A stretch of 64,000 nt of DNA from Actinostola sp. cb2023 (GCA_033675265.1 JAUJYZ010001384.1:21001-85000); one strand, 5' to 3'; numbered from the stretch's first letter, positions 41,325 to 52,210 are shown. Notes: a model not told the origin generated them from the sequence alone. Program-made: numbers and translations.

Positions 41325-41690
41325 TGGTTTGCACTAGCGACGCAAGCACAAGCACAAGACGCGTTATTTCACTGTGAAAACGAGCCTAACGCAAGCATAG
41401 CACAAAAGGCGTTATTTCACTGTGAAAACGGGCCTAACGCAAGCATAAGCACAAGAGGCCTTATTTCACTGTGTAAACGGGACTGACGCAAACATAAGCA
41501 TAAGCACAAGAGATGTTATTTCACTGTGAAAACGGGCCTAACGCAAGCATAAGCACAAGAGGCGTTATTTCACTGTGAAAACGGGCCTAACGCAAGCATA
41601 AGCACAAGAGGCGTTATTTCACTGTGTAAACGGGCCTGACGTAAGCACAGTGAACTAACGCCCCTTGTACTTGCGTCGCTAGTGCAGTTA
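41325..41690. mobile_element. Inverted-end element with internal ~62-bp tandem repeat
   Basis: AGCCTGGTTTGCACTAGCGA at the left and TCGCTAGTGCA at the right enclose about six copies of a unit containing GTTATTTCACTGTGAAAACG and GCCTAACGCAAGCATAAGCA. A relative lies at 59508-59757. Confidence 0.65.
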
Positions 41691-41729
41691 CTATTGTAGT
41701 TAGCTTGCAAGATGTGTGTAGAGAAACCA

Positions 41730-41872
41730 TAACTATCATCATTATTATCATCACCATCAGAATTATCACTACCATCATCATTATTATCACCATCATGATC
41801 ACCATGATCATTATCACTACCATCATCACCATCATCATTATTATCACCATATCATCATCAGACTCCTTGCTA
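41730..41872. repeat. ATC-rich microsatellite in intron 14
   Basis: Imperfect (ATC/ATT)n sequence of about 140 bases, followed closely by the TY8 acceptor. Confidence 0.85.
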
Positions 41873-41916
41873 TTAATCACGATGTATTAATTACTATATA
41901 TTGTTACCCATCGTAG

Positions 41917-42123
41917 AAGACAGTTTAACTCAATGCCAGCTTCAATACCACGGCGCCATGTTGTCTGGATTCATGGGAGGTCACGTGCCTCGATGTAAAT
42001 CAGATGGCCAGTACGAAGAGGTGCAGTGTCAGGCAGGTACATCAGTATGCTGGTGCGTCGACGAGAATGGCAATGAGTTACCAGGGACAAGGACAACTAA
42101 AGACATAATGTGCCCTGTAATAG
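41917..42123 (+). CDS. Exon 15: thyroglobulin type-1 domain 8 (TY8)
   Basis: A 207-nt phase 1-1 exon: T-Q-C-Q-L-Q-Y, P-R-C-K-S-D-G-Q-Y, Q-C-Q-A-G-T-S-V-C-W-C-V-D and G-T-R-T-T-K ending in M-C-P. B subtype, six cysteines. Confidence 0.95.
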
Positions 42124-42297
42124 GTACGTACGTAAAAACGTCCCTATGAAAAGAACAGTGAATTTACACCGAATTTACTTACTGACACTATTTACACCAG
42201 CCAAGAGCGTGAGTTGAAACACTCGAAAAGCAAACACAGTAATATAAAGACAAATTATAAATTATTTATGACTTCTTCGACGTTCGTTGTTACGTAG

Positions 42298-42507
42298 GAG
42301 GAGCCATGTCGCCATGCCAACGGATGTACCTTGACTACGCGAGAAATCCATCAGCTGATCAAATGAAACCGCGGTGCACTATGGGAGGCGACTTTGACCC
42401 CGTTCAGTGCAAGCAGTCATTTTGCTTTTGCGTCGATAAAAATATCCAGGAAATTCCAGGAACACGTCTTAGGCATCTTGTAGGAATACCAGCATGCAAT
42501 CGCGATG
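42298..42507 (+). CDS. Exon 16: thyroglobulin type-1 domain 9 (TY9)
   Basis: A 210-nt phase 1-1 exon: S-P-C-Q-R-M-Y, P-R-C-T-M-G-G-D-F, Q-C-K-Q-S-F-C-F-C-V-D and G-T-R ending in P-A-C. A subtype, six cysteines. The usual D-G after C2 is G-G. Confidence 0.94.
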
Positions 42508-42529
42508 GTAAGTAGGTTAATTTCCTTAG

Positions 42530-42990
42530 TTACGCGCGCGCTTCTCGTAGTCTTTATATTTCTTTCGCACCCAGTATTATAGTTATTGAGAAAGGTGGGG
42601 CCAGTTCTGGACTATGTTGATGTGTGCTTGCAAAGAAGTTGGCATGGAAACGCCGTCTTTGGACAGAAAACAAACAAATTGGATTACCCATGCTGCCTTT
42701 CAGTCTTGTCGCATAGTTTTGAGAACTTTTTACTGACAACATATTTGAAGCTGCTGTACAGCAGTTGAGTTACTATGGTTACTACAAACATTTCATGAAA
42801 AAAGGCGAATTTTTATGGCACAACATTTGCGGTAGACTGTGAACATTACTGTGAACAGCCCCCTTTTCCCTCCAGACTCAGTCGACTCTCTCCAATCCTC
42901 GCGCGTCCGGGGTTTCTTGTTCTCTCGTTCGACTGAGTCTGGAGGGAAAAGAGGGACTGTTAACAGTCTACATTTGCGGTAAAGTACAAC
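42530..42990. mobile_element. Intron 16 repeat elements
   Basis: 42530-42615 is a reverse-complement copy of the small element at 26.2 kb. 42826-42973 is a hairpin, with AGACTGT.AACA and TCCCTCCAGACTCAGTCGA at the left mirrored by TCGACTGAGTCTGGAGGGA and TGTTAACAGTCT at the right. Confidence 0.6.
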
Positions 42991-43005
42991 GAAATACTTC
43001 TTCAG

Positions 43006-43218
43006 AAAACAATAACCTTACGCCATGTCAACGAGAAGTACATGAAGCACAAGAAAAGCTAACGTCAGAGCAACGCCACGAACCGCGCTGTAAACAGGAT
43101 GGCAGCTACGAGGAAGTTCAGTGTAGTCGCGTGGATGGACAGTGTTGGTGCGTGGATGATCAAGGACATGAAGTCACCAAGACAAGGACTACAGGATATG
43201 TGAAATGTCCATCAGCAG
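43006..43218 (+). CDS. Exon 17: thyroglobulin type-1 domain 10 (TY10)
   Basis: A 213-nt phase 1-1 exon: [29 protein letters not shown] and K-T-R-T-T-G ending in K-C-P. B subtype, six cysteines. The donor GCAG/GTATGG leads straight into a (TGGA)n microsatellite. Confidence 0.95.
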
Positions 43219-43575
43219 GTATGGATGGATGGATGGATGGATGGATGGATGGATGGATGGATGGATGGATGGATGGATGGATGGATGGATGGATGGATGG
43301 ATGGATGGATGGATGGATGGATGGATGGATGGATGGATGGATGGATGGATGGATGGATGGATGGATGGATGGATGGATGGATGGATGGATGGATGGATGG
43401 ATGGATGGATGGATGGATGGATGGATGGATGGATGGATGGATGGATGGATGGATGGATGGATGGATGGATGGATAGATGGATGGATGGATGGATGGATGG
43501 ATGGATGAATGAATGGATGGATGGATGGATGGATGGATGAATGGATGGATGGATGAATGAATGAATGAATGAATA
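43219..43575. repeat. (ATGG)n microsatellite beginning at the splice donor
   Basis: About 80 tetranucleotide copies, with GAAT variants at the end, start inside the TY10 donor (GTATGGATGG). Repeat length changes would alter only sequence just downstream of the donor. The open frames are artefacts. Confidence 0.96.
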
Positions 43576-43684
43576 GATGGAAGATGGAGAAAGGATAATG
43601 AAAACAGTCATTGAAAACAAAAAAATAAGCAACTGTCTTTTCGCATAAACTAAAATGCTATTACTCTATGGCCCATATATGTAG

Positions 43685-43897
43685 GTCATTCGCTGACATC
43701 CTGCCAAAAAGAGTACCAGGATGTCCTTCGACGGTCCTTGTTACCTCACACTGTACCTCAGTGTACCATAGAAGGACGTTTCGAACCTGTGCAGTGCCGT
43801 GAGAACTATTGTTTCTGCGTTAATAATGACGGTGTAGAGATTGCGTATTCTAGGGTCGACTCCAGCAGTGACGATAGACCAAACTGTCTACCAGTAG
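43685..43897 (+). CDS. Exon 18: thyroglobulin type-1 domain 11 (TY11)
   Basis: A 213-nt phase 1-1 exon: T-S-C-Q-K-E-Y, P-Q-C-T-I-E-G-R-F, Q-C-R-E-N-Y-C-F-C-V and S-R-V-D ending in R-P-N-C. A subtype, six cysteines. E-G replaces the usual D-G. Confidence 0.94.
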
Positions 43898-43994
43898 GTG
43901 GGTATGTTTATTCCTCAGGGGGGAGGTGGTTCGTATAATTTTAAATAATGAACATGCTGATAATCTTATACCTTAACACCACTAGTAGCACCAC

Positions 43995-44587
<593 letters not shown>

Positions 44588-44748
44588 TGTAATGATGTCA
44601 TGTAATACTGATTAACATAATAAGCAGACGCATGCGCGTCTCTCCTCGTGCCCGACAACATGCATGGTGGCTGGAAGCGCCACCGATGTAAGAACATATA
44701 ACTTGAGAATAAAGTAGTTAAGATAGATAACGAGAACACGTTATTACA
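44588..44748 (+). mobile_element. 5' LTR of a Ty3/gypsy element (161 bp)
   Basis: Begins TGTAATGATGTCATG and ends CACGTTATTACA. It looks identical, base for base, to the 3' LTR at 48908-49068, so the insertion is recent. It contains AATAAAG near the end. TGGTGTCAGAAG at 44749-44760 is the primer binding site. The flanking pentamers are GTAGT and GTTGT, a target duplication with one mismatch. Confidence 0.95.
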
Positions 44749-44773
44749 TGGTGTCAGAAGTAAAGACTAAGAC

Positions 44774-45313
44774 ATGGCCTTAAGCGGAGTCGAAACGCCA
44801 AACATGAAATGGAATGGGGACAATTTACGAGAAAATTGGAGGAGATTCAAACAACACGCTGAACTCATGTTCACAGGTCCTCTCAAATCACGAAACGAAG
44901 CTGAAAAATGCAGTTATCTCCTCATCTGGTCCGGACAGAAAGGAAGAGATATATCCAACACATGGAAAGACATTTCAGAAGAAGATAAAGGTAAGCTGAA
45001 GACCTACTACGATCGATTCGAGCAACACGTTAACCCGAAAGCAAACCCAGTGTTCACGAGATACAAATTTCACCAGAAAATTCAAGAATCGGATGAGTCA
45101 GCAGAACAATTCATAACAGAACTCCAACTTTTAGCACAAGATTGCGAGTTCCCAAATAAAGAAGAAATGATAAGAGATCGCATTGTATTTGGCACCAACT
45201 CGACCAAAATAAGAGAGAAATTATTTGACGTTGGAGCAGATCTTACACTAGATAAAGCCATAAACATTGCCAGATCCTACGAAACATCTCAAGCACAGCT
45301 TAAAAATGTCTAA
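44774..45313 (+). CDS. Ty3/gypsy gag protein
   Basis: A 179-residue capsid-like protein (M-A-L-S-G-V-E...) with a retrotransposon gag pattern: a Trp-rich N-terminal segment, T-G-P-L, then the Q-F-I-T-E-L-Q-L-L-A region. It has no zinc knuckle; the knuckles are encoded at the start of the next frame. It overlaps the pol frame by 47 bases in the +1 frame, so a programmed frameshift or reinitiation would be needed. The full-length frame and identical LTRs indicate a young copy. Confidence 0.92.
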   Translation: MALSGVETPNMKWNGDNLRENWRRFKQHAELMFTGPLKSRNEAEKCSYLLIWSGQKGRDISNTWKDISEEDKGKLKTYYDRFEQHVNPKANPVFTRYKFHQKIQESDESAEQFITELQLLAQDCEFPNKEEMIRDRIVFGTNSTKIREKLFDVGADLTLDKAINIARSYETSQAQLKNV

Positions 45314-47633
45314 CGAAGCAAATTTACACGCTATTTCACATCAAACACGAAATCCTCAGCGAAGAAATCTACAAAATTCCCAGACACGTGCCAGACAGGT
45401 GTCTAGACCACAGGCAGCACAGCGTAAACCGCCAAAGGGTGACCAAACACAGCGTAAACCACCAAATGCTAACCAGAACCAGGCACGACAGCGACAAGCG
45501 AGCTGTGATAACTGTGGTCGCACACACGACAGACGAGAAGTGTGTCCTGCAAGGGGACAAACTTGTCATTACTGTAAACGGCAAAACCATTTTGCACAAG
45601 TATGTAGATCAAAAGGATCAAGACGCCAGATTCACAGTTTACAGAACGAAGAAGAAGAGTTCGAGACCATGACATTCGAGTCGATCCACATCGAGAACAT
45701 AAAAGACAACCAATCTACTGGGAAGAAAGAGATTTACGCGACGATCAACATAGACCTGCCGAGAACTCACAACAAGGCTAAGACAGCGCTAAAAGGAAAG
45801 CTCGACACTGGGGCCCAGGGCAACATACTACCCCTGCGACTGTATCGAGAGATGTACCCACACGACATTGGTAACAATGGTCTACCCAAACATGCAGCAC
45901 TGCAACAATCTAACACCGTCCTCATTGCTTATGGAGGCACACAAATCAAGCATCGTGGTACAGTCACAATACCTTGTTCTGTCAGAGACAAGAAAGTAGC
46001 AGCGACCATCTACGTCACCGACACACCTGGCCCAGCTATCCTAGGACTACAGACGGCTACTGAGCTAAATCTCCTCAAACTCAACTTAGAAGTTAAAGAA
46101 CAACCTATGCTCAACCTCAGCAAGACACCGACTCCGGTTCCTGAGCAAACAAAAGCCAAGATCGCAAACAAGCAAGACGCTATCACACAATATCCAGACT
46201 GCTTCAACGGCATAGGAAAATTCCAAGGAGAGTACCACATCACACTTGATCCATCGGTACCACCCGTAGTTCACCCTCAACGTCGAGTCCCGATAAGCTT
46301 AAAAGATGACATAAAGAAAGAGCTAGATGAGATGGTAGCCAACGATATTATCACCAAGATAAAAGAAGGTGAGCCCACAGCTTGGGTGAATAGTCTAGTC
46401 TATAGAAGAAAGCCTAATGGTAGATTGAGGCTATGCCTTGACCCGAAAGATCTCAACGCCGCAATACAGCGAGAATATCACGTGACACCCACACTAGAAG
46501 AAATTCTGCCAAAGCTCAGCGGTGCGAATATATTCTCCATAGTCGACGCAAAGTGCGGCTATTGGAACGTCGTATTGGATGAAGAATCGAGCTATCTCAC
46601 AACATTCAATTCTCCCCTTGGGAGATATCGCTTTAAGCGTATGCCCTTTGGACTGAAAATGTCGCAAGATATTTTCCAAACCAGAATTGACCAGACCTTT
46701 GAAGGATGCACAGGAGTGATAGGAATTGCAGATGACATTGTGGTCTTCGGCCAGAACGAAGAAGAACATGACGCTAACATGCACGGAATGCTCGAAAGAT
46801 GCAAAGCAACTGGCCTCAAGCTAAACCCTGACAAGTGTCATATCAGGCAAGATGAAATAAAGTTCTACGGAATTATTTGTAGCAGCGATGGAATCAAACC
46901 AGACCCTGACAAGGTCTCCGCTCTCAAACAAATGGGTCCGCCCGCTAATAGCCAAGAACTCCAAACATTCTTAGGCCTGGCCAACTATATGGGACAGTTC
47001 ATCCCAAACCTCAGCACCTTAACAGCGCCACTACGAGAACTAGTAAAACAGAAGTATTCGTTCACCTGGAACGCAACATACCAAGAGGCCCTGGACAAGA
47101 TTAAGGACTCTATAAGCAACGAGATAACCTTGACTTACTTCGACCCTAAGAAGGAAACAGTCCTCCAAGTCGATGCGTCCACCAAAGGCCTAGGCGCAGC
47201 TTTACTACAGGACGATAAACCTGTAGCTTTTGCTAGCAAAGCGCTGACGGACGTAGAAACGCGATACGCGAACATTGAACGTGAATTGCTTGCCGTTGTA
47301 TACGGCTGTGAGAGATTTAATACTTACCTATTTGGACGCCCCTTCACAGTCAACAGCGACCACAAGCCATTAGAAAGTATCCACTTAAAGCACTTGACAT
47401 CTGCCCCACCGCGATTACAAAGGATGCTTCTACGGTTGCAGCCATATGACGTTGTCATAAAGTATCGACCAGGGAAACAAATGGAACTCGCTGATGCATT
47501 ATCGCGACTATCACCTGAAGAAAAGTACTCCATCCCTGATATGAATGTCCAAATACATGTCGTATGCTGTCAATTCAGCGAAGATATCTTAAGCAGAATC
47601 AGAGAAAACACACTAACAAAGATCCCGAGTTAG
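45267..47633 (+). CDS. Ty3/gypsy nucleocapsid-protease-RT-RNase H
   Basis: A 788-residue open frame. Knuckles lie at C80-C93 (C-x2-C-x3-H-x5-C, non-canonical) and C100-C113 (canonical C-x2-C-x4-H-x4-C). The aspartic protease has L-D-T-G at 179-182. The RT has V-D at 426-427 and A-D-D at 488-490, in place of Y-x-D-D. RNase H has D636, E673 and D698. The frame ends shortly after RNase H, overlapping the integrase frame by 70 bases. The initiator Met may not be used if translation arrives by frameshift from gag. Confidence 0.95.
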   Translation: MPDPTKHLKHSLKMSNEANLHAISHQTRNPQRRNLQNSQTRARQVSRPQAAQRKPPKGDQTQRKPPNANQNQARQRQASCDNCGRTHDRREVCPARGQTCHYCKRQNHFAQVCRSKGSRRQIHSLQNEEEEFETMTFESIHIENIKDNQSTGKKEIYATINIDLPRTHNKAKTALKGKLDTGAQGNILPLRLYREMYPHDIGNNGLPKHAALQQSNTVLIAYGGTQIKHRGTVTIPCSVRDKKVAATIYVTDTPGPAILGLQTATELNLLKLNLEVKEQPMLNLSKTPTPVPEQTKAKIANKQDAITQYPDCFNGIGKFQGEYHITLDPSVPPVVHPQRRVPISLKDDIKKELDEMVANDIITKIKEGEPTAWVNSLVYRRKPNGRLRLCLDPKDLNAAIQREYHVTPTLEEILPKLSGANIFSIVDAKCGYWNVVLDEESSYLTTFNSPLGRYRFKRMPFGLKMSQDIFQTRIDQTFEGCTGVIGIADDIVVFGQNEEEHDANMHGMLERCKATGLKLNPDKCHIRQDEIKFYGIICSSDGIKPDPDKVSALKQMGPPANSQELQTFLGLANYMGQFIPNLSTLTAPLRELVKQKYSFTWNATYQEALDKIKDSISNEITLTYFDPKKETVLQVDASTKGLGAALLQDDKPVAFASKALTDVETRYANIERELLAVVYGCERFNTYLFGRPFTVNSDHKPLESIHLKHLTSAPPRLQRMLLRLQPYDVVIKYRPGKQMELADALSRLSPEEKYSIPDMNVQIHVVCCQFSEDILSRIRENTLTKIPS

Positions 47634-48844
47634 CAGCTCTAAAGGAGCAAGTATACATCGGATGGCCAGAAAACTATAAGAAAGTACCAGATATCTTGAA
47701 GCCCTACTGGTCGTACCGAGACGAGATAGCAGTAGAAGACGGAATCTTGATGAAAGGTTATCGTATCATCATCCCCAAGTCGATGCAGCAAGATATTCTA
47801 ACCAAGCTACATGCGTCACATCAAGGGACAATAAAGACAAAGCTCCGCGCAAGAACTTCAGTCTACTGGAATGAGCTCAATAAAGACATCGACAACATCA
47901 TCAAGACATGCCACATATGCCAAGAGTTACAACCAAGTCAGACAAAGCAACCATTAATTACTACAGAGGTACCCCCAAGACCATGGCATACAATTGGAAC
48001 GGATCTATTCCACTTCAACGGATCCGAATATTTGCTTATTAGTGACTACTATTCAAAATACCCTATAGTGAGGAAACTACGCCAAGGACAAACTAACAGT
48101 AAGACCATCATTGAATTACTGAAACAAGTGTTCAGTGAATACGGCATCCCAAGAGTAGTCAGATCTGATAACGGACCACAGTATGATAGCCAGGATTTCA
48201 AGGACTTTGCTAAGCAATACAACTTTCAACACATCACAAGCTCACCGCACTATCCACAGAGCAATGAATTTATCGAATCACAAGTGAAGACAGTCAAGAA
48301 AACACTTATCAAGGCTCAAGCAACTCAGACAGATCCTCACATGGCACTACTGTGTTTAAGAGCTACCCCAATTGATAATAAGCTACAATCGCCAGCTCAA
48401 CTACTGATGGGTAGAACTATCCAAGATAACCTTCCTAGGAAGATACAAAGAGACATCACGAGTGACGACGTCACAGAGAGACTACAGCAAAGACAAGAAC
48501 AACAAAAATACTACCACGACAGAAACACCAAACCATTACCAACACTGCTACCAAGACAGAGCGTTACCATCCAAGACCCTGTATCTCTCCGTTGGAAACC
48601 AGCAGTAATAAAAGAGAAAATCCAGGAAGTACCTCGTTCCTACACTGTAACAACAACAACAGGAAGAGAACTGAGACGCAACCGCGTTCACATTAGAAAA
48701 ACGGACAGTCAACCAGATGATAATACACCTCTGCTAAACCAAGAAAAACAACTGAACACACCCATCAAAGAAAACCAAGCAACAACAACAAGGAGTGGAA
48801 GAGTAGTAAACCCCCCAGATAGATACGGTTTCCAGAACACTTAA
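47564..48844 (+). CDS. Ty3/gypsy integrase (separate frame)
   Basis: Codes for an integrase in the -1 frame relative to RT/RNase H. It has an H-H-C-C zinc finger (H83, H86, C116, C119) and catalytic D147, D202 and E238 (D-x35-E), followed by a C-terminal DNA-binding region. Pol is normally continuous in this group, so the frame break near 47610 is either a second programmed frameshift or a one-base indel. The true 5' end of the coding part is unclear, because the first ~18 residues may be out-of-frame noise. Confidence 0.92.
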   Translation: MLSIQRRYLKQNQRKHTNKDPELAALKEQVYIGWPENYKKVPDILKPYWSYRDEIAVEDGILMKGYRIIIPKSMQQDILTKLHASHQGTIKTKLRARTSVYWNELNKDIDNIIKTCHICQELQPSQTKQPLITTEVPPRPWHTIGTDLFHFNGSEYLLISDYYSKYPIVRKLRQGQTNSKTIIELLKQVFSEYGIPRVVRSDNGPQYDSQDFKDFAKQYNFQHITSSPHYPQSNEFIESQVKTVKKTLIKAQATQTDPHMALLCLRATPIDNKLQSPAQLLMGRTIQDNLPRKIQRDITSDDVTERLQQRQEQQKYYHDRNTKPLPTLLPRQSVTIQDPVSLRWKPAVIKEKIQEVPRSYTVTTTTGRELRRNRVHIRKTDSQPDDNTPLLNQEKQLNTPIKENQATTTRSGRVVNPPDRYGFQNT

Positions 48845-48886
48845 GACACACAAAAACAAAACGTTGAGTTAATCAGTTACGAAATA

Positions 48887-48907
48887 TTTTTTTTAGAGGA
48901 AAAGGGA
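48887..48907 (+). promoter_or_regulatory. Polypurine tract of the Ty3/gypsy element
   Basis: AGAGGAAAAGGGA lies immediately before the 3' LTR, the expected position and composition of the plus-strand primer. Confidence 0.8.
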
Positions 48908-49068
48908 TGTAATGATGTCATGTAATACTGATTAACATAATAAGCAGACGCATGCGCGTCTCTCCTCGTGCCCGACAACATGCATGGTGGCTGGAAGCGC
49001 CACCGATGTAAGAACATATAACTTGAGAATAAAGTAGTTAAGATAGATAACGAGAACACGTTATTACA
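48908..49068 (+). mobile_element. 3' LTR of the Ty3/gypsy element (161 bp)
   Basis: Identical by eye to 44588-44748. It is followed by GTTGTAGTATAGTAG, where the GTA microsatellite resumes. Confidence 0.95.
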
Positions 49069-49073
49069 GTTGT

Positions 49074-49125
49074 AGTATAGTAGTAGTAGTAGTAGTAGTA
49101 ATACGTAGTAGTAGTAGTAGTAGTA

Positions 49126-49181
<56 letters not shown>

Positions 49182-49209
49182 ATACGTAGTAGTAGTAGTA
49201 GTAGTAGTA

Positions 49210-49270
<61 letters not shown>

Positions 49271-49366
49271 GGTAGTAGCAGTAGTAGTGGTAGTAGCAGT
49301 AGTAGTAGCAGTGGTAGTAGTAGTAGTAGTGGTAGTAGCAGTAGTAGTAGGTAGCAGTAGTATCAC

Positions 49367-49403
<37 letters not shown>

Positions 49404-49405
49404 GT
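49074..49405. repeat. (GTA)n microsatellite, right part, then (ATC)n
   Basis: Continuation of the array at 43995-44587 after the retrotransposon, ending in about 45 bases of ATC repeats at 49360-49403. Confidence 0.95.
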
Positions 49406-49451
49406 CGTTATTACTAGCTGGTCAGTGATTTATATGTGTCTTTCTCCAAAG

Positions 49452-49661
49452 ACCTCGGACCAACATTGTGCCAAAGACAACTACAAATGTACATACGATC
49501 AGAAGACCACCGTCAGTTCGAGCCAAGCTGCAATCCCGACGGCTCGTTCCGTGATATCCAATGTTATGGAGCACAGTGTTACTGCGTGGAAGGCAGAGGA
49601 GTTGAGATTCAAGGAACCAGGAAAAACTTCATTGATGGAAAACCAAACTGCGAGAGAACAT
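49452..49661 (+). CDS. Exon 19: thyroglobulin type-1 domain 12 (TY12)
   Basis: A 210-nt phase 1-1 exon: T-L-C-Q-R-Q-L, P-S-C-N-P-D-G-S-F, Q-C-Y-G-A-Q-C-Y-C-V and G-T-R ending in K-P-N-C. A subtype, six cysteines. It follows TY11, also A subtype, so the A/B alternation breaks here. Confidence 0.95.
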
Positions 49662-49914
49662 GTAAGTGAGCACATGAATGTAAAGGTACAATATTTAAAG
49701 TTCGTTCCCCTTCACTAGAAAGTGTTCTTCCAGGACGGTGCGCCCTTTTAGCCCCTCTCTACATCAGTGCTCCGTTCTACAGGTATTTAAAGCTGCACAG
49801 AGCTACCCGGACACATGAGGGGAGATACAAGATGTCGATGATATGTTTTCGCTTGAGGGGAAAGGGTTTTGCATGAAGCGGCTTGTATAATCAAGAAGGT
49901 ACGGAGATCATGAG

Positions 49915-50560
49915 CATTTCCACCCAAATATGGGAAACCCACCCAAATATCGGGAAACCCATCCAAATATGGAAAACCCATCCAAACATGGAAGCACATC
50001 CAAATATGGGAAGCACATCCAAATATGGGAAACCCACCCAAATATCGGGAAACCCATCCAAATGTGGGAAACCCATCCAAACATGGAAGCACATCCAAAT
50101 ATGGGAAGCACATCCAAATATGGGAAGCACACCCAAACATGGGAAGCACACCCAAATATAGGAAAACCAACCAAATGTATGGGGAAACCACCCAAATATG
50201 GGAAGCACACCCAAATAACCCAAATATGGGAAGTACACCCAAATATGGGAAACCCACCCAAATATCGGGAAACCCATCCAAATATGGGAAACCCATCCAA
50301 ATATGGGAAGCACATCCAAATATGGGAAGCACACCCAAATATGGGAAGCACACCCAAACATGGGAAGCACACTCAAATATAGGAAAACCAACCAAATGTA
50401 TGGGGAAACCACCCAAATATGGGAAGCACACCCAAATAACCCAAATATGGGAAGCACACCCAAATATAGGAAAACCAACCAAATGTATGGGGAAACCACC
50501 CAAATATGGAAAGCACACCCAAATATGGGAAAACCACCCAAATATGGGATATTGACATTC
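49915..50560. repeat. ~19-bp minisatellite (CCCAAATATGGGAAGCACA)
   Basis: About 34 copies in intron 19 of a unit with core CCAAATATGGGAAA/GCA. Larger blocks (AAAACCAACCAAATGTATGG) recur three times, showing higher-order duplication. Confidence 0.92.
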
Positions 50561-50591
50561 AAGTACTAGATATCTACTTCTTTGTTTACAG

Positions 50592-50801
50592 ATGTATCTC
50601 TGACGTCATGCCAGCAATATCTTCAAGAGTCCATCTTATCGTCGTCCAACGCAAGTCGTTTTGTGCCCAGGTGCAATAAAGACGGCCATTTTGAGCCAGT
50701 ACAATGCAGTCATCTGATTGGTTCTTGTTGGTGTGTCGATATCCATGGAAAAGAAATCAGAAACACAAGGACTACAGGAACTCCACAGTGTGGGAAATTA
50801 G
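50592..50801 (+). CDS. Exon 20: thyroglobulin type-1 domain 13 (TY13)
   Basis: A 210-nt phase 1-1 exon: T-S-C-Q-Q-Y-L, P-R-C-N-K-D-G-H-F, Q-C-S-H-L-I-G-S-C-W-C-V-D and N-T-R-T-T-G ending in P-Q-C. B subtype, six cysteines. Confidence 0.95.
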
Positions 50802-50972
50802 GTAGCTTGGTCACCCTGTGGTACAAGAGGAGAAGGAGGACCGGAGGCTAGGATAAATTGAATAGTTCCCAGTCCTCCTCTCCTTCACCACAGGTAGACC
50901 AAGGAATACAAACTGGATTTAAAACATTCATTGTTATCAAGACCATTTTATCTTTTTATCTTTTTACTCTAG

Positions 50973-51179
50973 ATCTGAGTTCTTCATGCTGGAGGAACTA
51001 TATTATAACCTCCAATACGTCCCTACCCGGATCTTTCACCCCTTGGTGTACAAAGAATGGTGAATATGAGCCCATTCAGACCCAGGGCTCGCGCTACTTT
51101 TGTGTGAATGACCTTGGACTTGAAGTCCTGGGGACGAGCGTTAGCGTCATGGATGAGAAACCAAATTGCAGAGCAGATG
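50973..51179 (+). CDS. Exon 21: thyroglobulin type-1 domain 14 (TY14), C3-C4 pair missing
   Basis: A 207-nt phase 1-1 exon: S-S-C-W-R-N-Y, P-W-C-T-K-N-G-E-Y, then I-Q-T-Q-G-S-R-Y-F-C-V and G-T-S ending in K-P-N-C. The conserved Q-C (C3) is Q-T, and the first Cys of C-x-C-V (C4) is Tyr. C3 and C4 form one disulfide in this fold (established), so both partners have been lost together while C1-C2 and C5-C6 remain. Reading frame and splice sites are intact, so it is still coding. A-like subtype. Confidence 0.9.
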
Positions 51180-51768
51180 GTAAGGCAAAAGCATTAGATT
51201 GTATCTGTGGGGGAGGGGAGGGTCAAGTTCCGGAGGGGGGAGGGGTGACTTACGGTTATTATTAACCTCGTTCTAGCGTTGTATGTGCTTGATGGATGAG
51301 AATCATTTCAATGTCAACATCAAAACCCTTCAAAAGCAACCAAGTGTTGTTGTCAGTCAAGGCGACGGGAAGTGGCCACGGTCGCTTACGAGAGATTTTT
51401 TCTCGAACCTCGTCAAACCTCCCCATATGCATATCGACCACCTCCGAACAATATTTTGTGGTCGTTTTGGGGAGGTTCCAATATAGCAATAAATGTACAG
51501 GCTGGTTGGTCACCTCGGCATTCATTCTCATCATGCTACGAAATTTGCACATGCAGTTCTTGTCGAATTTTAATTTTTCAGGGTCGGATCCAATAATTTT
51601 TGAGGGGGGGGGGGGGGGGGGGGGAGGTGTTGGGCAAACGTAAATTTTCTTCAAACCCGTGGCAAAACTAGATTCTAGAATAAAACAATCAATTGAACCT
51701 CAGGTACGACAGGGGATTTCGGACGTTTTTAAAATAGGTGTATCATAATTAATAATACTAATAGAGTG
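51180..51768. other. Intron 21, left part
   Basis: A poly-G run at 51605-51624 and otherwise unassigned sequence. No exon recognised. Confidence 0.6.
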
Positions 51769-51909
51769 CAAACACTAAAACCGTGAAACATTACAAACTA
51801 TTTAGTGCTAAATAACACCAATGAAACAATAGCAAACAAAAGACATTGCACTATTTAGTGCTAATTAAAGTTAGCACTGTTTCACGGTTTTATTGTTTGC
51901 ACTCTAACG
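51769..51909. mobile_element. Small MITE with AGAGTGCAAACA ends
   Basis: AGAGTGCAAACACTAAAACC and GTGAAAC at the left are mirrored by GTTTCACGGTTTTATTGTTT and GCACTCT at the right. About 140 bp, hairpin-forming, in intron 21. Confidence 0.7.
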
Positions 51910-51991
51910 TCTTTATTTAACGAGGGTGACACATAGTTACAAACTAATAAACTTGAGGCCCAGAAATTGACATTGTTTCGTGTTCCAATAG

Positions 51992-52210
51992 TCTCGCCAG
52001 GGTTTATCCCATCACCATGCCAACGAGAGCAGATCAGACAAATGTATTCCCCCAAGACAGCGGGTAATTATATACCACATTGTAAGACTGATGGTAGCTA
52101 TGATGAGATACAGTGTGACGTAGCACAGGGACAGTGCTGGTGCGTGGATAAAGATGGACTGGAATTGGATGGAATGAGGACCACCGGAATGCTGATATGT
52201 CCTTCTGATG
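51992..52210 (+). CDS. Exon 22: thyroglobulin type-1 domain 15 (TY15)
   Basis: A 219-nt phase 1-1 exon: S-P-C-Q-R-E-Q, P-H-C-K-T-D-G-S-Y, Q-C-D-V-A-Q-G-Q-C-W-C-V-D and G-M-R-T-T-G ending in I-C-P. B subtype, six cysteines. Confidence 0.95.

Noticed and set aside
49787..50562. Trp/Pro/Phe-rich minus-strand frames up to 243 codons
   Set aside because: Translations of the 19-bp intronic minisatellite.
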